Part shown: piece after piece, positions 9,305 to 21,695 of the stretch
Layout: every line of letters starts with the position of its first letter
Numbering within the stretch: position 1 is the stretch's first letter
NCBI GenBank assembly: GCA_016647705.1
Contig: CM028339.1
Span: 17,440,803-17,504,802, forward strand
From: Eucommia ulmoides
Lineage: Eukaryota; Streptophyta; Magnoliopsida; Garryales; Eucommiaceae
Length of the DNA stretch: 64,000 nt
Reading direction: 5' to 3'
Made by a program: the position numbers and the translations under genes
Notes under the pieces: generated by a model
The model's input: only the letters and a program-made list of their open reading frames with translations
Databases searched by the model: none
Told to the model about the DNA's origin: nothing

Positions 9305-12301
9305 TTGGTCTCCATCATCTATGCTGAGAACATGGGAAGAAAATTCTTTCTTCTTTTCTCGGCTCCAAGGGGTAAGTTGATGGGGAGATCACTGAACAAA
9401 TATTGTGAATTCCATCGAGACAAAGGCCACTCCACAGAGGATTGCTTCCAGCTCCGGGAGGAGATCGAAGGCCTCATTAGTCGGGGGTATCTGGGCCACT
9501 ACGTTTGAAGAGGTTATCAGACACCAATGTACGAAGACCACGATCCTCGCGATGACCATAGAGGTCGAAGGAAGAGCGAAAACTACAGTTGTCCTCTGCC
9601 CTGAGCTGAAGGAACAAGGGACGAGGATGAGCAGATAGTGGATGGCAAGATCAACGTCATCAATGGTGGACTCAATCTCGGAGGGAAGACAACATTCTCT
9701 AGAAGGAGATATGAGTATAAATCCAAGAGGAAGCTAGACAGAGACATATTTAAAGTAAGCGCAATCGATGCTGTTGAGCATAATGTCATTTCCTTCAGGG
9801 AGGTTGACCTCTAAGGCGTGCATATCCCTCATGACGATGCCCTCATCATCGTTTCCCTCATTAATCATTTCAAGATGGGAAGAATTTTGGTTGACGGGGG
9901 AAGTTTTGCCGATATCATCTTTAATTGGGCGTTCTAGAAAATGAAGATAAACCCCAGTTGTGGCGATGTACTACCTACATGTTGACCCGCACCACCCACC
10001 CGTGAGACAGAAGAGAATAAAATTCCATCCTAAGCGCTAAAAGATCATCAAAGAAGAAATGGACAAGTTGATAAAATCGGACATGGTGAAGGAAGTCAAG
10101 TTCCTGGATTAGCACGCGAATGTGGTCCTAGCCCCTAAAGTCGGCAACAAGTAGTGCCTCTACGTCATTCAAGGACTTGAACAAGGCGTGCCCAAAGGAC
10201 TTTTTTCTCCTCCTGAGGATTGACATAGTCATCGACGCCATAGTAAAGTATGAGCGCCTGAGTTTCCTAGACGCTTATGCCAGGTATAACTAGATACCTA
10301 TGTTGTTTCTAGATAAGAGCGAAACATCTTTTATCACGGACAAAGGGACGTATTGCTACAAGGTTATATTGTTCTGCTTATGCAATGCTGGGTCGACCTA
10401 TCAACGACTAGTGAACAAAATATTCAAGGAAGAGATCGGGTAGACGATGGAAATTTACATCGACGACATGTTGGTCAAGAGCTCTAAGGCTTCTGACTAC
10501 ATTCAATACCTCCATAACTACTTTAATAAGCTTAGGACTCATCGTATGAAACTCAACCCCAACAAGTGCATCTTTGGAGTTTCTGCTGGAAAGTTCCTCA
10601 GATATATGGTCTCTCAGTACGAAATCAATGCTAATCTCAACTAGATAAATGCGTTGCTAGGAATAACTTCTCTTCAGAACAAGAAAAAAGTGCAGATGCT
10701 CACAGGAAGGCTCGCCGCCCTGAACCGATTCATATCATGATCATCGAAGAAGTGTTTGCCCTTCTTCAAGGTATTAAGGGGTAACAATAGCTTCCAGTAG
10801 ACAGAGAAGTGTGATATAGCATTTCAGGAGCTCAAAAGGTATCTCTTATCTACTCATTCGCTCAGTACCTTGATGGCGGGTGAATACATGTACCTGTACA
10901 TCTCTGTTTCCTCAACAATGCTAAGTGCAGCTAAGGTGAGGGAAGACGCCGGCGTCTAACACCAAGTGTACTAGTCCAACTGAATTCTCATAGACGCTGA
11001 GACTAGGTACACCAAGTTCGAGAAGCTCGCATATACTTTTTTGATGGCCTCGAGGAAGCTAAAATAATACTTCCAGACACATACCATCATCATCCTAATC
11101 GACCAACTGCTAAGGCAAATTTTATATTCTCCTGACATATCGGGGCGACTGTTGAAATATAGCCTCGAGCTTGGCCAATTCCACATTGAGTATAAGCCAA
11201 GGACTACCATCAAGGGCCAAGTCCTAGTTGACTTCGTCGCCAAACTTACCTTTCCCGGAGATGCAGAGGCCATTGTTGATGACTTGGACAAGAAGCCCAT
11301 GGAAGAAGATAGAACGTTAACAAACCCACCCCAGGACTCTGACCCCGGCACTTAGAAACTCTTCACTGATGAGTCTTCCAATGTCAGTGGCTGTGGAGTG
11401 GGGATAGCCCTCATAGTCCTAGACAAGAAAGAGATCGAGTACGCCCTCAAGTTAGGGTTTAGGGTGACCAATAACGAAGCGAAGTACGAAGCGCTCCTCA
11501 TTGGCCTTCACTTAGCCTGAGACATTTATATGAAGATGTTGGTTGTGTTTTGTGATTTCCAGCTCGTTGTCAATCAAGTCAACGATGAGTATTTGGCCAA
11601 GGATTCAAGCATGACCACATAGGCGCTGATGGATAGTTTGGACAAAGTCCAAGTGACCCAAATACCTCGAGAAGAAAACAAACACATTAATGCCTTAGCC
11701 AATCTCGCTTCAACGGTAGAGTGGACCTTAAAGAGAAGCGTGCCCATGGAATACCTCGATTCTCCAAGTACCATAATATCCGACCAAGTGGCATCAATCT
11801 GTGAGCTCAATGACTAGCTTACCTGAATGGATCTGATATGACGTTACCAGAAGATCGTGTTGAGGCCAGAAATATGCGTTATTGATTTGTGAGATACTGC
11901 ATCATTGATGGAGTCCGATAATGACGCTCCTTCTTGGGCCCTTACTCTAGATGCCTTCGGCTAGAAGAAGCTGACTACGTTATAAGAGAAGTCCATGATG
12001 GAATTTGTGACAACCACTCAGGGGGCAAGTCACTTGCAAGTAAGTTACTCCGACAAGAGTATTTCTACTCAAAGATGCTCAAAGATGCAACACACGTCGT
12101 GAAAAAATGTGATAAATGTCAAAGATTCACCCCCGACCCTTACCTCCCTTCGACAAACATGGTTCCGATGACAAGTCTGTAGCTATTCACTCAATAGGGG
12201 ATTAACTTACTCAGCCTTTTTCCTCAAGGTGCCAAAGAAAATTATTGGTCGTCGCCATTGATTACTTCACCAAATGAGTCGAGGTAGAGCCCCTAGAGCG
12301 C
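9305..12301 (+). pseudogene. pol: pol of element A: gag tail, protease, RT, RNase H, integrase N-terminus (broken)
   Basis: In order: a His/Cys segment [16 protein letters not shown] with an [12 protein letters not shown] helix (9393-9508), usual at the end of Tat gag. Next comes a protease active-site region RILVDGGSFADIIF near 9880, with Gly where the Asp-Ser/Thr-Gly motif has its second residue. Reverse transcriptase follows with the YIDDMLVKS catalytic box near 10456 and KLNPNKCIFGV after it. RNase H shows TNNEAKYEALLIGL near 11470. The integrase zinc domain has H-x4-H and CDKCQ near 11990-12125. Many stops and shifts occur throughout. The integrase core stops at about 12300, where element C begins; the D,D,E region after it is missing. 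Confidence 0.85.
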
Positions 12302-13560
12302 ATCACATCGGATCAAATACGGTGGAAGAATGGTGGAAAAAAGGGTAAATAAGCCAAAATACAGAACTGCAGTTTCACTGCCTAGGCGGTCAAAATGCTG
12401 AGAAGGTCCTAAAGTCTCTGAAGTTTCACCGCCTAGGCGGTCAGAATGCAGAAACTTGGCTCACTGTTCCACCTCCTAGGCGATTAATCTATTTCCTAGG
12501 CGATCATTCTAATCGACATACCCACCCACCGCCTAGGCAATCATCTCTGCACAGATTTAGGATATTTTAAAGATATTTTTGCACCCTATTTCTTCTCCTC
12601 TCCTCTCCATTTTCGGGACACACCTCCATAGACTAGAGGAGGATATTTTGAGAGGATTTTGGGGAGCTCAAGCAAATCCTAAGGAGAAGAATAGATTACA
12701 AGGAGGGAGAAGCGATCTTGGAACGTTCTTAGCGACAAATCTTCGGACTATGGCTAGTTTCTCTCGTTTCTCTCTTCATCTCTTAACTTAGAGTTATTGT
12801 TTGAGCATGTTTAACTTGTTTTATATTGTATATACAGTTATGGCCATTAACTAAGCATGGATTGTCTTAGGGATTAACAATATATTTATGAAAATGTAGT
12901 TTTGTTTGAGTTTGTGTTTCGTTTATGGATGTTATTCGTATTTTGATTGTGTTTGCCATTATTCTTTGATATTATGCTTGTTTAGATAATTAGAGAATAT
13001 AGGATTTGACACTCAGGAGAGGTAACCCCGAATTCGGACTTGGGTAAACACAACGCGACGATCCAATAACCCGGGAAAGAGTTGAAAAGTGTGCAATCAA
13101 TGACGTTAGGGAGAGAATCACGTGACCTAGTATCGTTAAGACATTTAGGGGGACTTCTTCGTTGATGCAAAGTCACGTATTCACTTCTCTTACACTAGGG
13201 AGAGGTGGCGATTGAGTTTACAAATCGAGATTGTCAGATAAGTTGAACGTCGTTAACGTAAACTAAACAAAATTAAACACATTTAACTAAATGAAGTTAA
13301 TCCATAGGCAATCTACTTCCCTTAACCGTCTTATATTAATATTAGTATAGTTAATTTAATTAGATTAATTAACTTAGTATTAGTATTAATTGATTAAACA
13401 CATTTTTAGCCGCCTAGATAAAGTTAGGTCATGATAATCGTGGTAATCGATAATAATCTCAACCAATCCCTATGGACACGATACCCTTACTCTCCTCATC
13501 TTTACTAAAACTTGACCCGTATACTTGCGGTGAAAGTAGCGATGTATTTACGCGCTACCA
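12302..13560 (+). repeat. 5' LTR of element C (5'-truncated)
   Basis: 1259 bp ending CGCGCTACCA. It contains five GCCTAGGC-centred repeats at about 12377-12540, including a perfect 14-bp palindrome ACCGCCTAGGCGGT at 12428-12441. The 3' LTR has lost about 130 bp of this palindrome cluster by internal deletion. Confidence 0.8.
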
Positions 13561-13775
13561 AGTTTTTGGCTCCATTGCCGGAGATTGTATTTTTTTTATT
13601 ATTATTGATATTGTGAGTAAATGACCCGATTTTACTTTAGGCATTTTTAGTGTTTATAATTTTTTCTTTGTATTTTTTCTTTTTGTTTTCTCTTGCAGGG
13701 TACTCGACGATATTAGATCAACGAGTATTGATGCAATTCTTTCAACAGGATTCCGAGCCGTTCTATAGTGCTTAG

Positions 13776-14372
13776 GATCGATACAAGGAATTGCTACTCC
13801 AGTTTCCGAACTATAGCCTCCCGACGGAATGTCAACTCCTCAATTTCCTCGATGGGTTACAAGCTACAACCAGAATGTGGGTAGAAGGAGGAATTTCTTG
13901 TACCTCGTTCTACGACCTAACTATGGAAGATGCCTTTTGGTCGTTAGAGGAAATGACGGCCTATGATTATCAAAGTTGGAATCATTCACTGAGTCACCAA
14001 AGCTCAGGGGATTTTTCCAACACCGCGGCGCCATGGCTAGACATTCTAGATCACGATGAGGAGTTTTTCCCCAATCTGGAAGAAATGCTCACAAACATTA
14101 TGGGGGAGACTCAGAGATTGTTGAGGGAGATGCATGACCGGATCAATGAGCATGAGGATAGTCTTGATCATATCGAGATGGTCTGTGCCGACATCAATGA
14201 GATCGTAACGTCTTTGCAGACGCAAATCGGTCATCTTCTTTGCTTTGTTGAGGCCGAGACGGAAGCGATGACACTGAGAAACGAGCAAGCCGAATCCAAT
14301 TATGAAAGCCACCATGAGGAACCGGAGACGAGTGAGAGGAGCTTGGGAGAATATGTTGAAGATTTGAATTAA
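13776..14372 (+). CDS. Gag-like ORF of element C, about 198 codons, no clear ATG start
   Basis: Open from just after a stop at 13773 to the TAA at 14370-14372. The N-terminal part reads RYKELLLQFPNYSL, then NFLDGLQATTRMWVEGG and AFWSLEEMTAYDYQSW. This follows the pattern of the C-terminal half of Athila-type gag (YKELL, FYNGL, R-x-x-D-AAGG, A-x-x-x-LE-M, YQW). The second half is a Glu-rich coiled-coil-like segment (LREMHDRINEHEDSLDHIEM) ending in an acidic tail. There is no ATG before the homology starts, so translation would need read-through or an upstream joined frame. It is the only sizeable ORF in the element. Role unknown; perhaps packaging in trans. Confidence 0.6.
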   Translation, partial: DRYKELLLQFPNYSLPTECQLLNFLDGLQATTRMWVEGGISCTSFYDLTMEDAFWSLEEMTAYDYQSWNHSLSHQSSGDFSNTAAPWLDILDHDEEFFPNLEEMLTNIMGETQRLLREMHDRINEHEDSLDHIEMVCADINEIVTSLQTQIGHLLCFVEAETEAMTLRNEQAESNYESHHEEPETSERSLGEYVEDLN

Positions 14373-14731
14373 GAGGAGACCCAAATGTGGTTCGGTGATG
14401 AAAATTCACATATTAATCGTTGTGAATTTTCACCGTTTAAATTCCAGCTCGTGACGCTGCAATCGATCCAAGACGATCACATCTACGAGGATCCGATATG
14501 GCTCACTTATCCTTTGCCGCCAATAGCAACGTCCTTTCATGCTCACCAAGTACATGAACCGGTGAGGCGTGTCGTTGAAAGCCCGGGCCATTAAAAGCAA
14601 CATCTTGCCAATCCTGAGGGTGTGCACAACCAAGACCCGTATGTAGTGTTATTTGACACGTACTACGGGCAGAAGACGTTCTTTGATGAGCACTTCGGCG
14701 TGTTAGGCTGACGACCTTAAAACAAGTGCTT

Positions 14732-14749
14732 CTTGGGAGGCAACCCAAG
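14732..14749 (+). other. Conserved hairpin CTTGGGAGGCAACCCAAG
   Basis: A perfect 6-bp stem (CTTGGG/CCCAAG) with a 6-base loop, located downstream of the gag ORF. The identical 18-mer is at 3285-3302 in element B, where the flanks have diverged. Words of this kind occur in Athila-group elements. Confidence 0.6.
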
Positions 14750-16104
14750 TAAAAAATAAGTAAAATCCGTCACCGCCGACTTGATTCGGATGCGAGCTTA
14801 TCTCACTTCCCAGGTACGTGTTCTAAACTCCCGTCTTTGTTATCATGCTATATGCTTTTATTGGGATCGCTGATGGGTTACTGTGGATATTGACCGTTTT
14901 AAGTTTGGGGGTGATGTGTAGTATGTTAGTATGTTTAAATATTGTTTAGTTTATTGTGTGCATGTTTGTTTAGGTTAGTTATTGTGTTTATGTTTGTAGT
15001 TGTTGTTCCATGCTAAGTTTTGCATTCATCTGGGCTATTACTCGATGATGATATTATCCCCTGCTTGTTTATCGAGGTCAAGGGTAATGCTCATTCATAC
15101 GTGTTTTGTGTGCTTGGCATGTTGTTTTAGTAAAAGTTATTGTGGATCCTAAATTGCACGAGCACGTAGACTCAATGTATAGCTATTCAATTGATTTGAG
15201 TCCAATTATCCGTTATCCAAGCTCATAATAATTTTAGAGATTCTAGAACCTGATTGGGGGAAACTTGAGGCGAAATCCTAGGCGAGGTTGTTCAGGAGAC
15301 GTGATTTAGGCATTCATTTTGATCACTTGAGCCTTTGAAGCTTACCATGTTATATATATATATCCCTCGTTACCTTGTCGAAGCCTATTTGTTGTTTCAA
15401 TTCTGAACACGTAACAAATACCTTTGCCAATTGAGTTTTTTTCAAACTTTTATCGCTCAACCGAAGACACAATTTGAGTAAATCAAGTTAGCATTCGTGT
15501 ATGCTACTTGAAGTGAGCGGTTGGGTTTAGGGTGAACTTTAATTTGATCACTTGAGTACAATGTTCTTAAAAGATGTTCAGGGTTGTTTCGAATTTATCT
15601 ATGGGGATTCGAGTGTAATTGTGTGCCAAGCGTTGTGCCTTGGGTATCGTCAAGTTAACGACGTTAACCTGTTTTGTATTTCCGATATACCCTTGGCCAT
15701 GTTCCAAACCAAACCAAGTTCTATTGATCTTTTTGAACTGCTTAGCCTACATTAGTGGCAAGTGGAACCCAGTCAGGCATATTGATAATCCTAATCATTT
15801 ATGGTTTAAGTCGTGAGCTTCGTTGGTGGATAATCCAATCCGGTCGTTGGATAGTTGTATTATTGAGTTTCACACACACACTTTGGCAGGATCTATAATG
15901 GCATTTACTATTATAAATGTTGAAATTATAGAACACTATATAGTGTGATTTATGCTTGAAGTCTATAGGATTGGGGGTCGATAAGGGAGAATCGTTTGGT
16001 CGGTAGATGATAATCAAAACTTGCACATTTTTGTTTTTAGTGTTTTTAGTTTTTAGTTTTCAATTTTGTAATTAGTTTTTATATTTTCTTTTATTGTGTG
16101 GGTG

Positions 16105-16144
16105 TTTTGCTCGAGACTAGCAAAATTATAAGTTTGGGGGTATT
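16105..16144 (+). other. Pre-PPT hairpin and polypurine tract of element C
   Basis: TTTTGCT (16105-16111) pairs with AGCAAAA (16119-16125) over a 7-base loop. The polypurine tract AGTTTGGGGGTATT follows and abuts the 3' LTR at 16145. The equivalent in B is TTTGGCT/AGCCAAA at 4796-4817, so one base pair has changed on both sides together. Confidence 0.65.
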
Positions 16145-17396
16145 TGATAGGTGTAAATTACCTAAATATTTTCAAACCGAAATTGTTAGTTTTTGAGTAC
16201 GTTTATTATGATTTAATACATTTTAATGTGTTTTTTTTTTGTATCAAATCAGGTGTGTGGAGTGAAACGGGATGAAAACGGATAAAAAACGATCACATCG
16301 GATCAAAGACGGTGGAAGAACGATCAAGCCGTTGCCTAGGTGATCATTCTAACCGACATACCCACCGCTTAGGCAGTCATTTCTATACAGATTTAGGATA
16401 TTTTTAAGATATTTTTGCACCCTATTTCTTCTCCTCTCTTCTCCATTTTTGGGACACACCTCCATAGACTAGAGGAAGATATTTTGAGAGGATTTTGGGG
16501 AGCTCAAGCAAATCCTAAGGAGAAGAACACATTGCAACGAAGGTGAAGCCATCTTGGAACGTTTTTAGCGACAAATCTTCGGACCACGGCTAGTTTCTCT
16601 CGTTTCTCTCTTCATATCTTAACTTAAGATTATTGTTTAAGCATGTTTAACTTGTTTTACATTGTATATACGGTTATGACCGTTAGGTAAAGATTGATTG
16701 TCTTAGGGATTAAGAATATATTTATGAAAATGTAGTTTTGTTTGAGTTTGTGTTTTGTTTATGGATGTTCTTCGTATTTTGATTGTGTTTGCCATTATTC
16801 TTTGATATTATGCTTATTTAGATAATTAGAGAATACAGGGTTTGATACTTAGGAGAGGTAACCCCGAATTTGGACTAGGGTAAACACAACACAACAATCC
16901 AATAACCCGGGAGAGAGTTGGAAAGTATGCAATCAATTACATTGGGGCAAGACTCACGTGACCTAGTGTCGTTAATATGTTGAGGAGGACTTCTTCATTG
17001 ATGCAAAGTCATGTATTCACTTTTCTTACACTCAGGAGAGGTGGGGAGTGAGTTTACGAACTGAGATTGTCGGATAAGTCGAACGCCGTTAACGTAAACT
17101 AAACGAAATCAAACGCATTTAAGTAAATGAAGTTAATCCCTAGGCAATCTACTTCCCTTAACCATCTCATATTAATATTAGTATAGTTAATTTAATTAAA
17201 TTAATTAACTTAGTATTAGTATTAATTAATTAAGCACATTTTTAGCAGCCAAGATAAAGTTACGTCATGATAATCACGGTAATCAATAATAATCTCAACA
17301 AATCCCTGTGGACACGATACCCCTACTCTCCTCATCTTTATTAAAACTTGACCCGTATACTTACGGTGAAAGTAGCGACGTATTTACGTTCTACCA
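16145..17396 (+). repeat. 3' LTR of element C
   Basis: 1252 bp, TG...CA. It supplies the start of the LTR that the 5' copy lacks, and is followed directly by element A's integrase C-terminus. Confidence 0.82.
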
Positions 17397-17585
17397 GTCA
17401 CTTTGGCAACCAAAGAGCCAAACGCTGGAAAGCTAGTCCACACTTGGGAGGGACCTTATCGCGTAACAAGAATTGCAAGGTCGGGCACATATGAGCTCAA
17501 GACTGAAAATGGGGTTCCACTACGACATCCTTAGAATGCTGACCACCTAAAGCAATATTTCTATAGGGAAGAGGTTGTTTTGTAA
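17397..17585 (+). pseudogene. Integrase C-terminal end of element A pol
   Basis: Readable as HTWEGPYRVTRIARSGTYEL then LRHP and NADHLKQYF, ending at TAA 17583-17585. This is the usual GPY/F-type end of Tat integrases. It belongs with the integrase N-terminus at 11934-12300. The catalytic core between them is missing, lost at the left junction of element C. One in-frame TAG is visible in LRHP-x-NADHL. Confidence 0.8.
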
Positions 17586-18149
17586 ACACTCCATTTTACT
17601 ACTAAGTGTAATAAATTTTCATATCAATGAAATGGCTATTCAAGTATATCGATCTACCAGCCTATGCACACACATTTCGAAGCGACACTCCGGCGCTGTC
17701 CATCAAACCAGATCCCCTACATAGGTTGATAGTTTGTACTTGGGAATAGACCCGAGTCATCCACCAAGGGCGGGGCATTGATCAAGTCTGAGGGCTTGCG
17801 ACTCAGTATCTTTCCCTTCACAACCGACCATAGGCCAAGTGACTGAAAATGTGAGATTCTCCCGGATAGACTAAATTGGGATAACCCCGAAAAGGCTCAA
17901 GGATGAGATCAAATATAGAGAACTCACCAATGACTGGCCACATGCCCCAATGCTTGCATGGCGCCCTACGGACCGCGAAGACCAAGGACTGTTTTTTAGC
18001 ATTACCATCATTTAGCAAGCAGCACGAGTAGTGATACTATTCTTACCCTAGGCTGGGGGGGGCAGGGTGGATACAACCTTGGCATCAAGAACGACCAAAT
18101 TTGGGGGGCCCAAAACCAAGTTGAGCCAAACATTTTTCTAGTATAGAAA
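17586..18149 (+). other. 3' untranslated region of element A, unique part
   Basis: No convincing ORF. A run GGCTGGGGGGGGCAG near 18051-18065 precedes the third hairpin array. Confidence 0.5.
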
Positions 18150-18560
18150 GATGGTCGAGCTCTGCTCTCCGAGCACCCTCATCTCAGATCACTCAATTTG
18201 GAAGTCCCTAAAGCCAAATTAGACCAAACAATTTCCAAGTGTGAGAATTTTGCTGAGCTATGCTCTCCGAGCACATTCAACTCGGATTAGTCAATTAGCA
18301 AGATCTTTACCGAGCCCCGCTCTCCGAGCACCCTCAGCTCGGATAAACCAATTTTGGGAAATCCAACAATAATTGTCAAGCTCCGCTCTCCGAGTACCTT
18401 CAACTCGGGTTAATCAAATTTAAAGGATCTTAACTAGATAAGGATGATCCAAAGCCCCCACTGGGGGGCAGTATTCAAAAAGCCTTGACAATTTCCAAGT
18501 ATGGAAAATGGGCCGAACTCCGCTCTCCCTGCACGCTCAGCTCGAATTTTCAAATTTTGG
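18150..18560 (+). repeat. Hairpin tandem array between pol and antisense ORF of element A
   Basis: Five units centred on CTCTCCGAGCACCCTCAGCTCGG, at about 18160, 18255, 18315, 18380 and 18520. The stem is shorter than in the LTR units (GAGCT/AGCTC plus flanks), and the loop core CTCCGAGCAC is shared with the LTR version. The array is therefore a paralogue of the LTR array in the 3' UTR. It is followed by a poly-A run at 18651-18668. Confidence 0.78.
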
Positions 18561-19746
18561 GAGACCTAGCTACTCTATCCTAAACAGAAGGGATAAGAGA
18601 AATTCAACACAAGAAGTTTCCCAAAAAACTGATTTGTGTCTGTATTATGTTAAAAAAAAAAAAAAAAAGCTTTATATCGGAAGGGTTCATACCCAGTTAC
18701 ACAAAGTCAGTGCGAGATTACATTAAAAATAAAAGATTGAAAAAGGTCGAAAAAATGCCAAGTTTTGACAAAAATCTGGGTTGAGGATCTGGCTACCACG
18801 CCCATGGCCATTTTAAGGGACCATCTAGCCTGACTCCTTCCCGGAGTAGTGCTCGACATCCATAACGCCAGTGTGCGTGTCCTCATTGCCCTTTTTCTCT
18901 TTGCCTTCGGCTTCTCCCTTACCATATTCATCTCTTTCGGCCTCCTAATCTTCTTCTGGGCAGGCCTCCTTGGCCACCTATACTTCTCTCGCCGGCTGGG
19001 CATTATTGGGGAACTCCATCTCAATTCGCGTATAGTCTACCTCAAGGAAGAGAAGGCGAAGGGAGCGTATCGTGGCATGGAAACCGTCATCCATGTACTT
19101 GGCAGCGAGGTCGTACTTCATCTCTTCAAATTCCCTACTGACCTTGTACTTGTTAATGACTTTCTTCTCGATCTTGCGGACTGCCTTCCTTTTCAGGAGT
19201 TCCTCATTTTTCAGCTTCTTCTTTAGGTCCTCCACCTCGGCATTCCACTCCTGGAGTAGAGATTTGAGGTTTTCTTTTTCCTTTTCCAAAGTGTCTCGCT
19301 CCGTGGTGACAAGTTGATGCCTGGCCTGGAGGGATGAGTGTGCCTGGGTAGCGAGCTAAAGATTCTCATTCAACCGGTTTGCTTTCTCAATGGCCGCATT
19401 TTTCTCAGTCCAGAGAATGGATTCCCCCATGGTGCTCTCAACAAACCTGTCATAAATTATGGATAAATGGAGCATGCTCTGCACGAGAACGGTCAAATGA
19501 GTATACTTGACGAAAGTTTGGGAATTTTGGAAACTGAAATTGAAATTTTAATTGTTGGATCCTTACCAAGATCTAGTCGCAGATGAGGTGGCGCATAAGG
19601 CTCCCCGTATCTTAGTCGGCCATCAGCTTTTTGTCATCGGGAGTGGTAATGCGGCAAAGGTAATTTGGAATCACCTCGGGAGACTTTACAAGTGGATGAC
19701 CAGCCGGGAGTCTCGTGTTCGCAATTCCGAAGAACACTGCGTCGGC

Positions 19747-20290
19747 TAGGGATGGTCATGGGCCCGGAGGCCCGATCGGCCCGCCCAGCCCGGTCCTATT
19801 TTTTAGGACTTGGGCTTGGTGTTTGAGCCCATGGGCCGGGCTAAGGCCTAAAGACTAAGGCCCATTCATTTTTAGGGCCGGGTTAGGGCTTGATCATTTT
19901 TGTTTAGGGCCGGCCCGACCCGAACTTTTTTTAAATATAAAAAATATATATTTTATATATATATATATATCCATAGAGAAAGAGTTGAGGGGCCAATTTG
20001 TAATTTTCAATTTTAGTTAGATAATTTAGCAAACCCTAGTTTTATTCTTCTCATAGAGAGAGAATTGAGGGGTCATTTTGCAATTTTAGTATTTAGTTTT
20101 TAAATTTAAAAAAAAAAATTATAGGGCCGGGCTAGGGCCGGGCCTGGGCTTAATTTTTTTTTGTAAGGCCGGGCTTGGGCATAAAATTAGGGCCCGATCA
20201 TAGGGCCGGGCTGGGCTAGGGCCTAACATTTTTGTGTAATACCCTAGTCAAAACCCGGCCCGAGCCCGGCCCACCCCATGACCATCCATA
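19747..20290. mobile_element. hAT-type MITE, 544 bp
   Basis: Ends TAGGGATGGTCATGGGC and (reverse complement) TATGGATGGTCATGGGG form terminal inverted repeats. A perfect 8-bp target duplication GCGTCGGC flanks it (19739-19746 and 20291-20298), the hallmark of hAT transposons. The interior is rich in GGCCCGGCCC-type words near both ends with an AT-rich centre. No transposase is present. It disrupts the aORF of element A. Confidence 0.88.
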
Positions 20291-21695
20291 GCGTCGGCGG
20301 AAAGCTCAAACGGGCCCCCAACCGTATGCTTTGCCCTTTTTGAGGACTTGTGCTTTTTGTACCTACTTTTATGCGCTTTTCTCTTTCCCTTGTTGGATGG
20401 GTCAGGGGGGAGATGTCGCCACTCCCAGATGGCGTAGATTGGTAGGATACTGATCGTGATCGAGAGGATTCCCTGATCACCACGCCAAGAAGTGCTGGTG
20501 GACGACTTCAGGCCAACGTTACAGGATGCTGCTGCTGCTGTTGTGGTGGTGGGGAAGGTATTGCTACCGTGTTAGCTTGAGACCCTCTTGCCTGATCAGT
20601 GCCACCGGCTTGAGCAGCCTCGGTAGTCCTTGGCCTAGCGCTCTCTCAGTCGCTGGATTGTCGTTACCTTATCCATAACTACAATATTCTACAAAGTGTT
20701 AAGAAATTCCTTTGACCAGGTTAGTAGCATCCAGCTCTATATAAGGTGGCCTGCACGACCTGCAGAGATACGTACCGTTGTCTAAATCTTCTGGGATTTC
20801 GAGAATGGGTGGACGACCTGGTGGTCGGTACCAAAAAATGTCGAATAGATGAGAATCAATTAGCGTTTTCACCTCTTTGTAAATCGTCTTCAGAACCCTA
20901 TCTTTTTGTTCGACGATCTTCTTGCTCGGTTTGGGTCTCTGCTTCTTTGGCTTCTCCTTTTCTACACGAAAGATGAAAATGAAACATTAATCCAAGTGTT
21001 AAAGGAAATATGAGAATCCAAATCCCCCCCGATGGGTCATAGTTTTACCAACTTTTTCCCATTCCATTTGAACGGGATACTTCCCTTCGTCTTCCGGGCT
21101 GAACTGCCAACTACTCTATCCGAGATAGAAAAACTGAGGCTTCCAGTTGTGAATGGAAGAATTCAGGTCTTTCATAAAAGTCGACCTGGACGATATGTAA
21201 CACTATCGAGCGCCTTGGGGAAGAGACTTGGGGAAGAAAAGAGCCTTGAAGAGCTCTATGCTCGGCTCAATTCTATCGACCTGAAAAATAATGAATGCTG
21301 CCACAATGGCCCACATGTTATTTGGAGTGATTTGTGATGGGCACAATCTATACTTCGCACAGATAGCTTGGATCCACCAATCAATGGGGAACCGAAGACC
21401 TGCCTCTAGATGATGCTTGTAGACGATTAAGTGGCCTGGTGATATGGACGCCTGATCATCGGGCCCTGGGATGATCGTTTTAACCAAGTTCGATAAGCAA
21501 TATTCACTTCAGCACTTGAAGACGGAGGCCTTATTCATGATCATCTTGGTAGTCTAGAACGGGCTCGTGATCGGGACTTTGACATAGAGTTTCTTCAGCC
21601 CATCATTATCCACCTTGTTATCACGAAGGACCTGGGATAAGAAAAAGGGCATGGAGAAATTCGGTCATCGTGGTGGTACCAGGAAGAACCTTAGT

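Larger units (their letters stand above)
12302..17396 (+). mobile_element. Element C: gag-only LTR retrotransposon inserted in A's integrase, 5' end truncated
   Basis: The right LTR is 16145-17396 (TGATAGGTGT...TACGTTCTACCA). The left LTR is 12302-13560 but lacks the first roughly 146 bp present in the right copy. No left target duplication is seen; GTCAC (17397-17401) would be the right one. Internal part 13561-16144 has an Asp-type PBS at 13561, one gag-like ORF, and the polypurine tract AGTTTGGGGGTATT before 16145. No pol is present. It is the same family as B (shared leader, internal tail and LTR body) but keeps the gag fragment that B lost. Confidence 0.82.

Noticed and set aside
8616..12182. 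Possible integrated pararetrovirus
   Set aside because: Flanking LTRs, PBS, 5-bp target duplication and Tat-type gag-pol order show an LTR retrotransposon; no movement or coat protein pattern was seen.
18849..19317. Plus-strand open frames with hydrophobic translation
   Set aside because: They are shadows of the minus-strand coiled coil of the element A antisense ORF.
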